Source: G963665975 sp963665975
GTDB lineage: Bacteria; Bacteroidota; Rhodothermia; Rhodothermales; Bin80
Direction: 5' to 3'
Length of the DNA stretch: 64,000 nt
NCBI GenBank assembly: GCA_963665975.1
Contig: OY762508.1
Location: 248,001 to 312,000 of the forward strand
Shown: positions 46,357-54,855 of the stretch, one piece after another
How the letters are laid out: each line of letters starts with the position of its first letter
Position numbering within the stretch: the stretch's first letter is position 1
Notes under the pieces: model-generated
Seen by the model: only the letters and a program-made list of their open reading frames with translations
What the model was told of the DNA's origin: nothing
The model's database searches: none
Translations under genes and position numbers: made by a program

Positions 46357-49300
46357 TTGCAGAACGGGAAGGGAGAGGCGCCGAGACGATTTCTCGCACG
46401 TACGAACCGTGGTGAGCTTACCGAGAATTCCGCTCCGACGCACCGCTCGCCGAGTTGGGCCGGGCTTGTCCTCTTCATACTCACCGTCTTTCCCACCGCC
46501 GCCACGCCGACGTCTGCCCAGACCGAGATCGTGATCTGGTCGGCAGACCTGACGATCCGGGACATTGGCACATCTTATGGCTCAATTGACGCCATGTCTC
46601 AGGCTTACGGCTATACGACTGGTGGACTCCTTTCGCCGGACGCCACCTACCACTACTGGGGCTCGGACAAGAACGCCGGCGGCAGAGACACTGTCTCGAA
46701 CGCGGCCATGGTGGCTACGACCGCCAACATTCTGGCGCACGTGACTATGGAGAGCCTGCCAACGGCCGTCGCACTCAAATACACCCCGAGTGGCGGCACG
46801 GCTACGGACGTGACGCTGAACCAGAGGATCGCGGCCGACCAAGACAAGACGATCAAGGAAAAGGTGGAGTTTACCGATGACAGCGACTACACGGAGAGCT
46901 TGACTAGCGATACGATGACGTTGGTGCTGGCCAATGTGGGGCTGGTGCTTTCGAAGACAGCGCTGACACCGGCCGAGGGCGAGTCTGAGAGCTACACGGT
47001 GAAACTGGCCACGCAGCCGACGGAGACGGTGACGGCGGAGATCGGAGGGACGGCCGGCACGGACCTGACGCTGGACAAAACGCGCCTGGAGTTCACAATC
47101 TCGAACTGGGCGACGGCGCAGACAGTGACGGTCACGGCGGGCGAAGACGATGACGCGGCGGACGACGCGGCGACGCTGACACATACGGCGACGGGCGGCG
47201 ACTATGCCTCGGTCACGAAAGACCTGCCGGTGACGATCAGCGACGACGATCAGCGGGGGATCATGATCTCGACTGAAAGGCTGGTGCTCTTTGAGGGCTG
47301 GTACGCTAATTACAAGGTCAAACTGACCTCGCAGCCAACGGAGACGGTGACGGTGGAGATCGACGGGACAGCCGGCACGGACCTGACGCTCGACAAAACG
47401 AGCCTGGAGTTCACGTCCTCGAACTGGGCGACGGAACAAATAATGACGATGATGGCCGGCCAGGACGAGGACGGGTTGCAGGACCCCGTGGTGACGCTCC
47501 GTCACCGGGCGACCGGCGGTGACTACACCGGGATCCAACGTACGGTACGTGTCACCGTGCTAGAGGACGATCCGACGCCCCTGTACGTCGCGAATGCCCG
47601 GATGCCGGAAGGCGCCGGTGCGATCGTCTTCGAGGTCAAGCTGTCTGCGCCGACCTTCCGGGAGATCAGGACTAGTTACACCACCGTTGGCGGGACGGCG
47701 ACCGAGGGTACGGACTACGTTCAAGCGCAGGGCACACTGGTAATCCCACCGCTCCAGACGGAGTCCTCGATCACGGTGGTATTACTGGATGACGACGACG
47801 CCGAGATGGAGGAGACATTCTCGCTCAGGCTGAATCATGTCGTGGGCGTGGATGAGAGTGTCTCCCTGACAGCGACGGGGACCATCGTGGACGACGACAT
47901 GCCCAGCTTGATGATCTCCGCCATCGGCACGTCCCTGGTCGAAGGCAGTGACGCACGCTTCCGACTGATTCGGACAGGTGACCTGTCCACTTCGCTGCGG
48001 GTTCCGGTGACAATCGAGGAGACTGGCGACTTCCTGAGAAGCGGAGCACCACGGACAATTGCATTCCCGCCTGGGGCAGAACAGGTCCTCCTCACTCTGC
48101 GCACCGAGGACGACAATCTCGTCGAGCGTGATGGAAGAATCCTGATAACAGTCGCGGAGAGCCCCGACTATGAGATATCGGGGCTGGCAAATGCGAGTTT
48201 GACGGTCACCGACAATGACGCGGTCTCGGCTCTGATCATCACCGGCGACCAAGTGCAAGAGACAGCCGGAAAGATCTATTTCCCGGTCTCGCTGCAGGGC
48301 GCAAGCGCCTACAAGATCACGGTCGACTGGTCGACATCTGATCAATCCGCGCGAGCGGGCGAGGACTATGAGGCCGCGAGTGGTAGTGTGATATTTGCCT
48401 CTGGTGAGACAGCCGGCACGATCGAGGTGACCGTGCTGGATGACATCATCCCTGAGGAGGACGAAACGTTCTCGGTGAACCTGTCCAATCCGGTCAACGC
48501 GGTACTTGAGGTCGGTTCTGCAACGGGCACCATTACGGACGACGACAAGGCGGTGACCATCACATGGCTGTCGCGGTTCGGTCGTACGGTCGCAAGCCAG
48601 GTTGTCGAGGGAGTCGGTAACCGTCTGGCGGGGAGCCACGGAGGGTGGTCGCTGACCAACACGGTCGGCCAGGCAGCAATTCGGTCCAGGAATGGAAGTC
48701 CGGCCAGCTTTGGTGACCTGCTTGGCAACGGCTCTTTCCAGGTCTCGACCGGCGTAGGAAGTCAGGATGCGTCTCCCGGTGGAGGAGGATCCTTTACCGC
48801 GTGGGGCCGAGGAATGAAAACGGACTTCGGTGGCGCCGACGCGGGGTTGGCGATGGACGGCAGCGTCCTTACTGGCCTCGCAGGTATCGACTACGAGCAG
48901 GGCAGGATGCTGGCCGGGGTAGCGTTGTCATATAGTCTCGGAGATGGAAGCTTCGGCAGGACGTCGGAGGAATCCGGAGCCGAGGGGATCCTGGAATCCT
49001 CGCTTGGCAGCGCGTATCCGTACCTGCGTGTCAGACTGGCTGACCGGCTGAGTGCATGGGGCCTGGGTGGTCATGGCCGCGGTGACACATCTTTCCGTGA
49101 TGCATCGGCGGCTGCCCGTACAGCCGGCAATCCGATCCTGATGAATATGGGAGCCTTCGGAGCTCGCGGGGAGGTGCTGCGCTCCCGTGGAGGCGGCTTC
49201 GGTCTTGCCCTCAAATCGGACGCGTTCCTGGTACGGATGAGCTCTGAGACCGGTGCCAACGCTCCATTGGTGATGGCGAATGCCCAACGGGTACGCTTCC

Positions 49301-49917
49301 TGATCGAGGCCTCGAGCAGAGAAAACATCGGAGAAAGCAGCGTCTTAAGGTCCACGATCGAGATCGGCGGGCGTTACGATGGCGGAGATGGCGAGACCGG
49401 GACTGGAGTTGAAGTGGGCGGCGGACTCGAGTACGCGAACGCCGGGGCTGGCTTGCGGGTTGATGCGTCGCTCAGGATCCTCTTGGCCCACGAGGATACC
49501 GACTTCAGCGAGTGGGGCCTGGGCGGCACGATTATCTTTGAACCCGGCGGTTCGCGACGGGGCCTGTCAATGAGAATGGGGATGTTATGGGGTGTGGTGG
49601 AGAGCGCGATTCACGATTTGTGGTCGCCCTACGCCACCCGAAGCCTGACAATGCGGCGCAGCGCTTACGGCGGTGGCCCCGCCGGCAGGATAGATGCCCG
49701 GCTCCACTATGGGATCACCACGTTCGGGGACCGTGTGGCCATGGCTCCCTACGCCGAAATGCGGCTCGACGGGGAGACGGGTACACGCACCCCACGTGTC
49801 GGGTGGCTCTTCAACGTGCACGAGTCGCTGAGGCTAAGCCTCGAGACCGACGTCGGACAGGAGCATTCCGGCCAGGTCTGGCGCACCGTCACGCTTCGAG
49901 TTGCGCTGAACCGGTAG
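46357..49917 (+). CDS. Calx-beta-repeat autotransporter (type V secretion)
   Basis: About 1186 residues from an in-frame TTG; the start is uncertain because no ATG lies near the signal peptide (GLVLFILTVFPTAATPTSA). The passenger has an N-terminal region, two near-identical repeats ending in ISDDDQ and VLEDDP, then three Calx-beta-like modules with calcium-site endings (VDDDMP, VTDNDA, ITDDDK). The linker FGRTVASQVVEGVGNRLAGS and a C-terminal barrel of about 350 residues with alternating aromatic strands, ending LRVALNR, mark an autotransporter. It would insert its barrel in the outer membrane and expose a calcium-binding adhesive stalk. Such proteins are common in marine Proteobacteria and unexpected in Bacteroidota. 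Mobile remnants flank it, suggesting transfer. Confidence 0.82.
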   Translation: MQNGKGEAPRRFLARTNRGELTENSAPTHRSPSWAGLVLFILTVFPTAATPTSAQTEIVIWSADLTIRDIGTSYGSIDAMSQAYGYTTGGLLSPDATYHYWGSDKNAGGRDTVSNAAMVATTANILAHVTMESLPTAVALKYTPSGGTATDVTLNQRIAADQDKTIKEKVEFTDDSDYTESLTSDTMTLVLANVGLVLSKTALTPAEGESESYTVKLATQPTETVTAEIGGTAGTDLTLDKTRLEFTISNWATAQTVTVTAGEDDDAADDAATLTHTATGGDYASVTKDLPVTISDDDQRGIMISTERLVLFEGWYANYKVKLTSQPTETVTVEIDGTAGTDLTLDKTSLEFTSSNWATEQIMTMMAGQDEDGLQDPVVTLRHRATGGDYTGIQRTVRVTVLEDDPTPLYVANARMPEGAGAIVFEVKLSAPTFREIRTSYTTVGGTATEGTDYVQAQGTLVIPPLQTESSITVVLLDDDDAEMEETFSLRLNHVVGVDESVSLTATGTIVDDDMPSLMISAIGTSLVEGSDARFRLIRTGDLSTSLRVPVTIEETGDFLRSGAPRTIAFPPGAEQVLLTLRTEDDNLVERDGRILITVAESPDYEISGLANASLTVTDNDAVSALIITGDQVQETAGKIYFPVSLQGASAYKITVDWSTSDQSARAGEDYEAASGSVIFASGETAGTIEVTVLDDIIPEEDETFSVNLSNPVNAVLEVGSATGTITDDDKAVTITWLSRFGRTVASQVVEGVGNRLAGSHGGWSLTNTVGQAAIRSRNGSPASFGDLLGNGSFQVSTGVGSQDASPGGGGSFTAWGRGMKTDFGGADAGLAMDGSVLTGLAGIDYEQGRMLAGVALSYSLGDGSFGRTSEESGAEGILESSLGSAYPYLRVRLADRLSAWGLGGHGRGDTSFRDASAAARTAGNPILMNMGAFGARGEVLRSRGGGFGLALKSDAFLVRMSSETGANAPLVMANAQRVRFLIEASSRENIGESSVLRSTIEIGGRYDGGDGETGTGVEVGGGLEYANAGAGLRVDASLRILLAHEDTDFSEWGLGGTIIFEPGGSRRGLSMRMGMLWGVVESAIHDLWSPYATRSLTMRRSAYGGGPAGRIDARLHYGITTFGDRVAMAPYAEMRLDGETGTRTPRVGWLFNVHESLRLSLETDVGQEHSGQVWRTVTLRVALNR
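46939..47575 (+). repeat. Tandem protein repeat (about 106 residues, two copies) inside the autotransporter
   Basis: Two consecutive modules share TQPTETVTAEIGGTAGTDLT / SQPTETVTVEIDGTAGTDLT, SNWAT and HTATGGDY / HRATGGDY. At DNA level the stretches starting near 47011 and 47329 are almost identical for about 85 bases, so the duplication looks recent. Such repeats may vary in copy number. Confidence 0.8.
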
Positions 49918-50214
49918 CGACACACCGTTACAAGAGCCTGACCGGACCGTTATTGGAGGGCGAGGATTGATGCATCTTCGGGAGGCAGGTCGCCAGATAA
50001 TGGAGCGAAGACAGTCCCGATCATTTCGTCGCCGGATTGGCGACTCTTCACTGACATCGGCGTTGTCCGGCGCTGGCTGTCCGGAGCGGCGGGCCGGTGG
50101 AAGGATCAACGACGAAACCTCGCTCACAATCGATTCGGGGCAGCATGGCGGCGGCCCAACGTTAACAATGCGCGGGGGCAGCGGCCATTAAACAGCACTG
50201 CGTAATCCTGAGGA
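49918..50214. other. Intergenic scar downstream of the autotransporter
   Basis: Nearly 300 bases between the autotransporter stop and the convergent small membrane protein gene. No domain, RNA or terminator recognised; open frames on both strands lack similarity. Confidence 0.35.
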
Positions 50215-50424
50215 TTAGCTACCCAATGCATTGTAGATATACACCGCAAATAGGAGCAGAGCCAGAAAATAAAAAAGTGCCAAGGGGCTCCGACGACGGC
50301 GCGACCGACTCTTTATACGCAGCCGACGTTTCAAGCTATCGTCCCTGGTCGGATCGTAGTGGCGCGGCTCATACTGGAACCTGCGCGGCTTGACCTTTCT
50401 GCTTGATGGCGTGAAGAGTCCCAT
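50215..50424 (-). CDS. Small basic membrane protein
   Basis: 69 residues from the ATG giving MGLFTPSSRKVKPRRFQYEP. A very basic middle (RRLRIKSRSRRRRSP) precedes one C-terminal membrane helix, LALFYFLALLLFAVYIYNAL. Similar short proteins with the same start and a single tail helix occur in Bacteroidota, usually uncharacterised. The basic part would face the cytoplasm and could bind nucleic acid or lipid head groups. It lies behind cdsA on the same strand, 75 bases away. Confidence 0.65.
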   Translation of the reverse strand: MGLFTPSSRKVKPRRFQYEPRHYDPTRDDSLKRRLRIKSRSRRRRSPLALFYFLALLLFAVYIYNALGS

Positions 50425-50499
50425 AGCGTAATTCTCCATCTCTCTGGGAGCACTCTCTCTATGTACAGCACATCCCCGACATCGTTCCAAAACTTCGCG

Positions 50500-51336
50500 C
50501 TACGCGCTGACAATCCGGGCAACATACGCTAGGTACAAATAGGCCAAAGGCGCCACCAATAGCACTCCGTCAAATCGATCCAGCACGCCGCCATGCCCCG
50601 GCAAGATCGCACCCGAATCCTTGGCGCCCACCGCCCGCTTGAACCGGCTTTCAGCCAGATCGCCCAACTGGCTGACCGTACCACAAAGGAGAGCCAGAAC
50701 GAGCACATGCGGCCACGCCACAAAGGATAGTAGCGTCAACTTCAATATCACACCGACAAGCAGGGAGGCGAGTGCACCCCCGACTGCCCCCTCCCATGTT
50801 TTCTTAGGAGAAATGGCGGGCGCCAGCAGGCGCTGGCCAAAACGGGATCCCACAAAGTAGGCCAGAATGTCGGTCGCCCATACCAGCACGAGCACCGCCA
50901 GCGTGAGCGCGAACGCTTCCTCCTCACCAATGTGCGGCCCGCGCGCGAGGCGAAGATCGGTCAGAAACACCAGCAGCGCAGTCGGATATACAGCGCCGAG
51001 CATAGTCGCCCCCAGACTTAACAGGGGCTGTTCGGTCCTGGAGAATGGGCACCAAGCCAACAGCGCCGCGACCAGCACCACCGCGAGCAGCATGGCATCC
51101 GGCAGGAATGGCCGCGTGGCCAGGAGCGCCCCGATCAGCAAACCCACCATGACGTATGGCCGCACCCCGCGCCGCTCAACAAGACCGTACACTTCATGCT
51201 GGGCGAAGAGCCCCAACGCAAGGACGGACAGGCCAAAGACCCAACCACCAGCATACAGAACTGCGATTAGCAACGCTGCACCTATTGCGCCCGTGATGAT
51301 ACGCAGGCCCAACTCTCTCGTAGCTATGTTGCTCAT
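50500..51336 (-). CDS. cdsA: Phosphatidate cytidylyltransferase
   Basis: 278 residues with about eight membrane helices. It makes CDP-diacylglycerol from phosphatidic acid and CTP, the branch point of phospholipid synthesis. The family motifs are SPKKTWEGAVGGALASLLVG and the C-terminal CDP-OH region GAILPGHGGVLDRFDGVLL. It begins 12 bases after the DUF2007 gene, as part of a CPBP-DUF2007-cdsA unit. Confidence 0.95.
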   Translation of the reverse strand: MSNIATRELGLRIITGAIGAALLIAVLYAGGWVFGLSVLALGLFAQHEVYGLVERRGVRPYVMVGLLIGALLATRPFLPDAMLLAVVLVAALLAWCPFSRTEQPLLSLGATMLGAVYPTALLVFLTDLRLARGPHIGEEEAFALTLAVLVLVWATDILAYFVGSRFGQRLLAPAISPKKTWEGAVGGALASLLVGVILKLTLLSFVAWPHVLVLALLCGTVSQLGDLAESRFKRAVGAKDSGAILPGHGGVLDRFDGVLLVAPLAYLYLAYVARIVSA

Positions 51337-51348
51337 GCTGCGGTAGAC

Positions 51349-51648
51349 CTACCCAGTTGATCCCTGACCTCGACCCTTGCTAGCACCCTTCAATGCGATT
51401 TCAGCAAGCTCCTCGTCCGTAAGGCCAGGTCCGGCAAGAATCTGTTCTGCCGCGTCTGCAAATTCATCTGGCACCAGAACACGGACCTTGGCCAGATAGC
51501 CGTGAGTCAGGTTCCAGGCATGGTCGCGATGATTCAATATGACGGCTGGTATCCCTGCGTCAACAAGCCGATCTCTCACGAGCTCCGAACCATAGTCCGT
51601 GCCAGACTTGAATACCACGCTCCATCCTTCGCGCTGCGCCTTCGCCAT
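51349..51648 (-). CDS. DUF2007-type small soluble protein
   Basis: 99 residues from the ATG beginning MAKAQREGWSVVFKSGTDYG. The SGTDYGSELVRDRLVDAGIP and VLVPDEFADAAEQIL segments fit the DUF2007 fold, a small ferredoxin-like alpha/beta domain thought to act in signalling or as a regulatory module. The start lies 4 bases after the CPBP protease stop and the stop 12 bases before cdsA; a longer frame would run into the protease gene. The C-terminal tail (KGASKGRGQGSTG) is flexible. Confidence 0.8.
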   Translation of the reverse strand: MAKAQREGWSVVFKSGTDYGSELVRDRLVDAGIPAVILNHRDHAWNLTHGYLAKVRVLVPDEFADAAEQILAGPGLTDEELAEIALKGASKGRGQGSTG

Positions 51649-51652
51649 AGCC

Positions 51653-52633
51653 TCATGATGTCTCTTTAGCGCCCTCGTGGTGCTTCCTGGTGGCATTGTG
51701 CAGTGCGTATACCACGCTACCAAACAGAATACCACACCCCGTGATGATGTACCACGGAATATCAATGGCCTCCAACGCAGCAATATCGTAGTCTTCCCTC
51801 CCGCCGATGATGGCGGCGGTGACAATCGCTAGGGCATTGTTAAAGAAATGCACCGCAATCGGGATCCACAGGCTTCCCGTTCGCCAGGTTAAATACGCCA
51901 GATAAGCGCCCAACAAAGTCAGCGGCAACAGTTGTGACGGGCGAAGATGCAGCAGTCCAAACAGTACTCCCGTACTCAGGATAGCCGCGCCGACCCCGAA
52001 CGCCCGCTCAAGATTGCGTTGCACATACCCCCGGAAAAATACCTCTTCACACATAGCCGGCGTCACAGCAACCAACAGCAGGCTGACTGCGAGGTTCATT
52101 TCGCCCAAGAGCACATCATTCAACAGCTCCATTTGCAGGGATTCCATTTCCCGCAAGAATTCGGGCATTGGCATCAACTCATTCAGTTGTCCCACCCATT
52201 GAATAATAGGTATGAACACCACGAGTCCACCGACCGCCAGCGCCAAGCTGCGTGGATCAGGCTTCCGCAGTCGCACGAACGACCATATGTTCGGAGTGTG
52301 CAGGCGCACCAAGAGCAGTGTTAGCGCCCCCATGCCACCAAAAAGCCCAATAGCGTTACCGGTAAGCAGCGTGCCGACTTGTGCTTGAATAACAGCGGCC
52401 AGATCGTTCATGATCGCCTCAACACCCACACCGCTGGTGAGAAGCAGCACGACCGTCGCTACGTTGCCCACAACCAGGTAACTCGCCATGCCGAGAAACG
52501 CGCCCAGTATGGCGACGATACCCGGATGCCAGCGCGCCCGCTCCAGTAACCCGTTTAATACGATGGGCGAAGCCCGCTCAAAGAGGTCCGGCAACAAAGC
52601 AGGTTGCAAATCAGTCCGCTCTCCCTTCTCCAT
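51653..52633 (-). CDS. CPBP-family intramembrane metalloprotease
   Basis: 326 residues with about eight membrane helices. The Abi/CPBP catalytic motifs are all visible: EEVFFRGYVQR (Glu-Glu-x3-Arg, about residue 215), FGLLHLRPSQ and HFFNNALAI. Related to Rce1 CAAX proteases; bacterial members act in peptide maturation, self-immunity or envelope maintenance. It is first of a three-gene unit with a DUF2007 gene and cdsA. Its target is unknown. Confidence 0.92.
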   Translation of the reverse strand: MEKGERTDLQPALLPDLFERASPIVLNGLLERARWHPGIVAILGAFLGMASYLVVGNVATVVLLLTSGVGVEAIMNDLAAVIQAQVGTLLTGNAIGLFGGMGALTLLLVRLHTPNIWSFVRLRKPDPRSLALAVGGLVVFIPIIQWVGQLNELMPMPEFLREMESLQMELLNDVLLGEMNLAVSLLLVAVTPAMCEEVFFRGYVQRNLERAFGVGAAILSTGVLFGLLHLRPSQLLPLTLLGAYLAYLTWRTGSLWIPIAVHFFNNALAIVTAAIIGGREDYDIAALEAIDIPWYIITGCGILFGSVVYALHNATRKHHEGAKETS

Positions 52634-52706
52634 ACGAGTCAGTCAAGATTAGCCTTTGAGGGGATCCATCTCAGCTATCAGGCATCTAAGGGACTCACCA
52701 AATGTC

Positions 52707-52780
52707 GCGCCCGTAGCTCAGCCGGATAGAGCGTCTGCCTCCGGAGCAGAAGGTCAGAGGTTCGAATCCTCTCGGGCGTA
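52707..52780 (+). tRNA. tRNA-Arg (anticodon CCG)
   Basis: A full cloverleaf can be drawn: acceptor GCGCCCG with CGGGCGT (first pair G-U), D arm with GCTCAGCCGGATAGAGC, anticodon stem TCTGC/GCAGA around loop CTCCGGA (anticodon CCG), and T arm AGAGG-TTCGAAT-CCTCT. CCA is not encoded. It reads the CGG arginine codon and stands alone. Confidence 0.97.
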
Positions 52781-52782
52781 CG

Positions 52783-52823
52783 AGACCTCGCTTCTTTTCT
52801 CCACAAAGAAGCGAGGTCTTTTT
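52783..52823 (+). terminator. Rho-independent terminator of the tRNA-Arg gene
   Basis: A perfect 15-bp stem (AGACCTCGCTTCTTT and its complement) with a 7-base loop, followed by TTTT, starts 3 bases after the tRNA 3' end. It is an unusually long perfect stem and ends transcription of the tRNA. Confidence 0.92.
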
Positions 52824-52843
52824 GTGATTACGGCCTGTGATCC

Positions 52844-53011
52844 TCATAACGCGACTTCCTTTATGGCCACGGAGGCTGCATCCGGTGATGCCGGGCCAAG
52901 CTGCCCTTCTGTTGACGCGACCACCGCTGAGACAATGGCATCGCCAGTTACATTACTCACCGTTCAACACATTTCCAGGATGCGGTCAACACCGTAGACG
53001 AGATCGAAGAA
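52844..53011 (-). pseudogene. C-terminal remnant of a dicarboxylate/glutamate:cation symporter (SDF family)
   Basis: The minus strand reads FFDLVYGVDRILEMC, an in-frame TGA (52964-52966), then TVSNVTGDAIVSAVVASTEG. In intact GltP/DctA-type symporters this is the contiguous segment GVDRxLDMxRTxxNVTGD near the C-terminus, where the TGA position holds Arg. A second stop precedes the fragment, and the upstream transmembrane part is gone. It is a truncated, point-mutated relic immediately beside the tRNA-Arg. Confidence 0.72.
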
Positions 53012-53149
53012 TTACCCCTGCAACGCTCTGCCAATGAAGCCTTTTGTTCCAGGGCCCGCCAGCCTCATTATTTCGGTGTGATTTCACGTTGGGAATGTAC
53101 AAACCGGAGCCACAGAAAACCGCACGTCTGTCCCTGCCAATTCATCTGC

Positions 53150-54166
53150 TTACAAACCGATCGTTAGCGAAGCTGTGGGCTGCATGATGCCAGCCTCGTC
53201 CGGAGACAAATAAACCCGGGCGCGTAGCCGGTTATTGTGCAGTTTGGCGAAGACTGCAGCGTCGACCGCTGCAAGCAGGTGGTTCACGATTAACAGTATC
53301 GTGATTCTGGATGCGCGCCGGAGGTAGGTGTTTGCGGAAGCGTGATCCCTCGCGTATTGATGGAAGGCCTGGGATACATTCGGTTTACTGCCGTCGACCG
53401 CCGTCAATTCCGGGTCGATGGAAGCCAGAAAATTACCCTCCGCATCCATCCAGGTCGGCACTCCGTCCCGAAGGATGAACTGGTAGTCCTCCCACCCGGG
53501 TGCAAACTGGAAATACTTGCCTACGAGCTCGTAATACTGCTGCTCGCCGAAGAACGGGAGCTTGTGCGAAAAAAATGCCCCGGTTTCAGGGTGGTACACC
53601 TGGCCTTCGACACCGCGTATGGCAAGAAAGAGGCTGCGGACCAGGAGCGCCTGCCCTTGCGTCCAACTGTCCGGCTGCTGGAAATCGATGGCAAGAAGCT
53701 CCGGTGTTATGTCAATGGGACTCGCCGTGATGGCCTGCCCTCCCGGACGCGCATTCAGATACTGCACATAATCGTTTAACCAGTGCGCATACCGCAGAGG
53801 ACTCCAGTCCTGATGCGCAACAGACCGGTAATGATCTCGGCCGCTGTTTCCCTTCGAGCGCCAATTCGCATACAGCGTGATGATCGTCACCTCGGCTCCC
53901 AGGGCGATGGCGGCTTTCGTCCAATGTCGATTGTAGGCCTGCCCAAGGCCGGGCACTAGCACAGAGGCGCCAAACGCCAGCGGTACGCTTTTTTGCTGCG
54001 CAGCCGCAGACGCGCCATGTAACAGGGACGCACGCAGGCTTGATACTGACAGGTATTGGTCGCTCCCGTCATAGCCCTGTGTCGGCGCCTGGGCTGCGAG
54101 CACGCCCGGCAAAAGTAGCAAAAAGAAGCCTGGGGCCTGCCATCGCCAACCGAATGTTCGGCGCAT
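53150..54166 (-). CDS. DUF5683-domain exported protein
   Basis: 338 residues with a signal peptide (about residues 8-25, PGFFLLLLPGVLAAQ). The DUF5683 core is seen in FGASVLVPGLGQAYNRHWTK followed by a membrane helix; a second helix lies near the C-terminus (ASRITILLIVNHLLAAVDAA). The part between is a polar loop of about 170 residues, probably periplasmic. Function unknown; in Bacteroidota it recurs near envelope genes. It is the last gene of the operon that starts with porU. Confidence 0.8.
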   Translation of the reverse strand: MRRTFGWRWQAPGFFLLLLPGVLAAQAPTQGYDGSDQYLSVSSLRASLLHGASAAAQQKSVPLAFGASVLVPGLGQAYNRHWTKAAIALGAEVTIITLYANWRSKGNSGRDHYRSVAHQDWSPLRYAHWLNDYVQYLNARPGGQAITASPIDITPELLAIDFQQPDSWTQGQALLVRSLFLAIRGVEGQVYHPETGAFFSHKLPFFGEQQYYELVGKYFQFAPGWEDYQFILRDGVPTWMDAEGNFLASIDPELTAVDGSKPNVSQAFHQYARDHASANTYLRRASRITILLIVNHLLAAVDAAVFAKLHNNRLRARVYLSPDEAGIMQPTASLTIGL

Positions 54167-54196
54167 CGCATTCAGGGAGAAAAGAGCCTTTCGGCG

Positions 54197-54832
54197 TTAG
54201 AGAAACGGTTTGATCTGACGTTCGAAGGACGAAAAGCTGCCCGCTCCGACGATATAATGACGCAGATAACCCTCGCGGTCAATGACATAGGAAATAGGCC
54301 TTCCCTTCTCCAGTTCTGTGCGATAGAGCTCCGGAAGCGTGTCGAATTCGAAATAGCCCGACACCGTCTCCTGCGGCAGCAGATCTGCATATCGCATGAT
54401 TTCCTCCAGGGGCTCGTCCGATATCGTAATCACGACCAACCCGTCCGCATGGTAGGTCGCCTGGAGGCTGTCGAGCTCGGGTAGTTCCGTGATGCACGGC
54501 TGGCACCAGGTGGCCCAAAAATTCAGTAACACAACCTCTCCCTCAAATTCTGCAAGACGGTGCGTAGCTTCTTCTCCAACCAGCCGGAAGGTGAAATCCG
54601 CCGCAGGTATGTCGAGGCCTCCACGTGCGGTTTCGAGCTTCTGCTCATTCGCAAGCGCCATGGCGAGCAAAAAGCCGGACGTCACAACGGTCAGCGTCGA
54701 CAAGACCACGACAGCCCACTGAATCCCGTCCTGTGGCAACGGCCTGTCATTTCCCCGCAGCACCAGATAAATGAATCCGATGCCGGCCACAATCATGCCA
54801 ATGGCCAGCACCAGGATGAGTGTCAGGTTCAT
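54197..54832 (-). CDS. TlpA-type thioredoxin-like protein, membrane anchored
   Basis: 211 residues. Two N-terminal membrane helices (about 3-25 and 38-61) are followed by a periplasmic thioredoxin domain with LLNFWATWCQPCITELPEL, the redox CxxC at about residue 135. It could reduce or form disulfides in envelope proteins. It lies in the cluster with the secretion genes and 23 bases after the large gluzincin-barrel gene, so a role in folding those partners is plausible but unproven. Confidence 0.9.
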   Translation of the reverse strand: MNLTLILVLAIGMIVAGIGFIYLVLRGNDRPLPQDGIQWAVVVLSTLTVVTSGFLLAMALANEQKLETARGGLDIPAADFTFRLVGEEATHRLAEFEGEVVLLNFWATWCQPCITELPELDSLQATYHADGLVVITISDEPLEEIMRYADLLPQETVSGYFEFDTLPELYRTELEKGRPISYVIDREGYLRHYIVGAGSFSSFERQIKPFL

Positions 54833-54855
54833 AGCATTCTTCCAGAGGTTCGCGC

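Noticed and set aside
46582..48639. Long minus-strand frames opposite the autotransporter (318 and 285 codons)
   Set aside because: They are Arg/His-rich mirror translations of the Calx-beta repeats with no recognisable motif.
49967..50191. 74-codon plus-strand frame after the autotransporter
   Set aside because: Composition and lack of similarity suggest non-coding sequence; the complementary strand is equally open.
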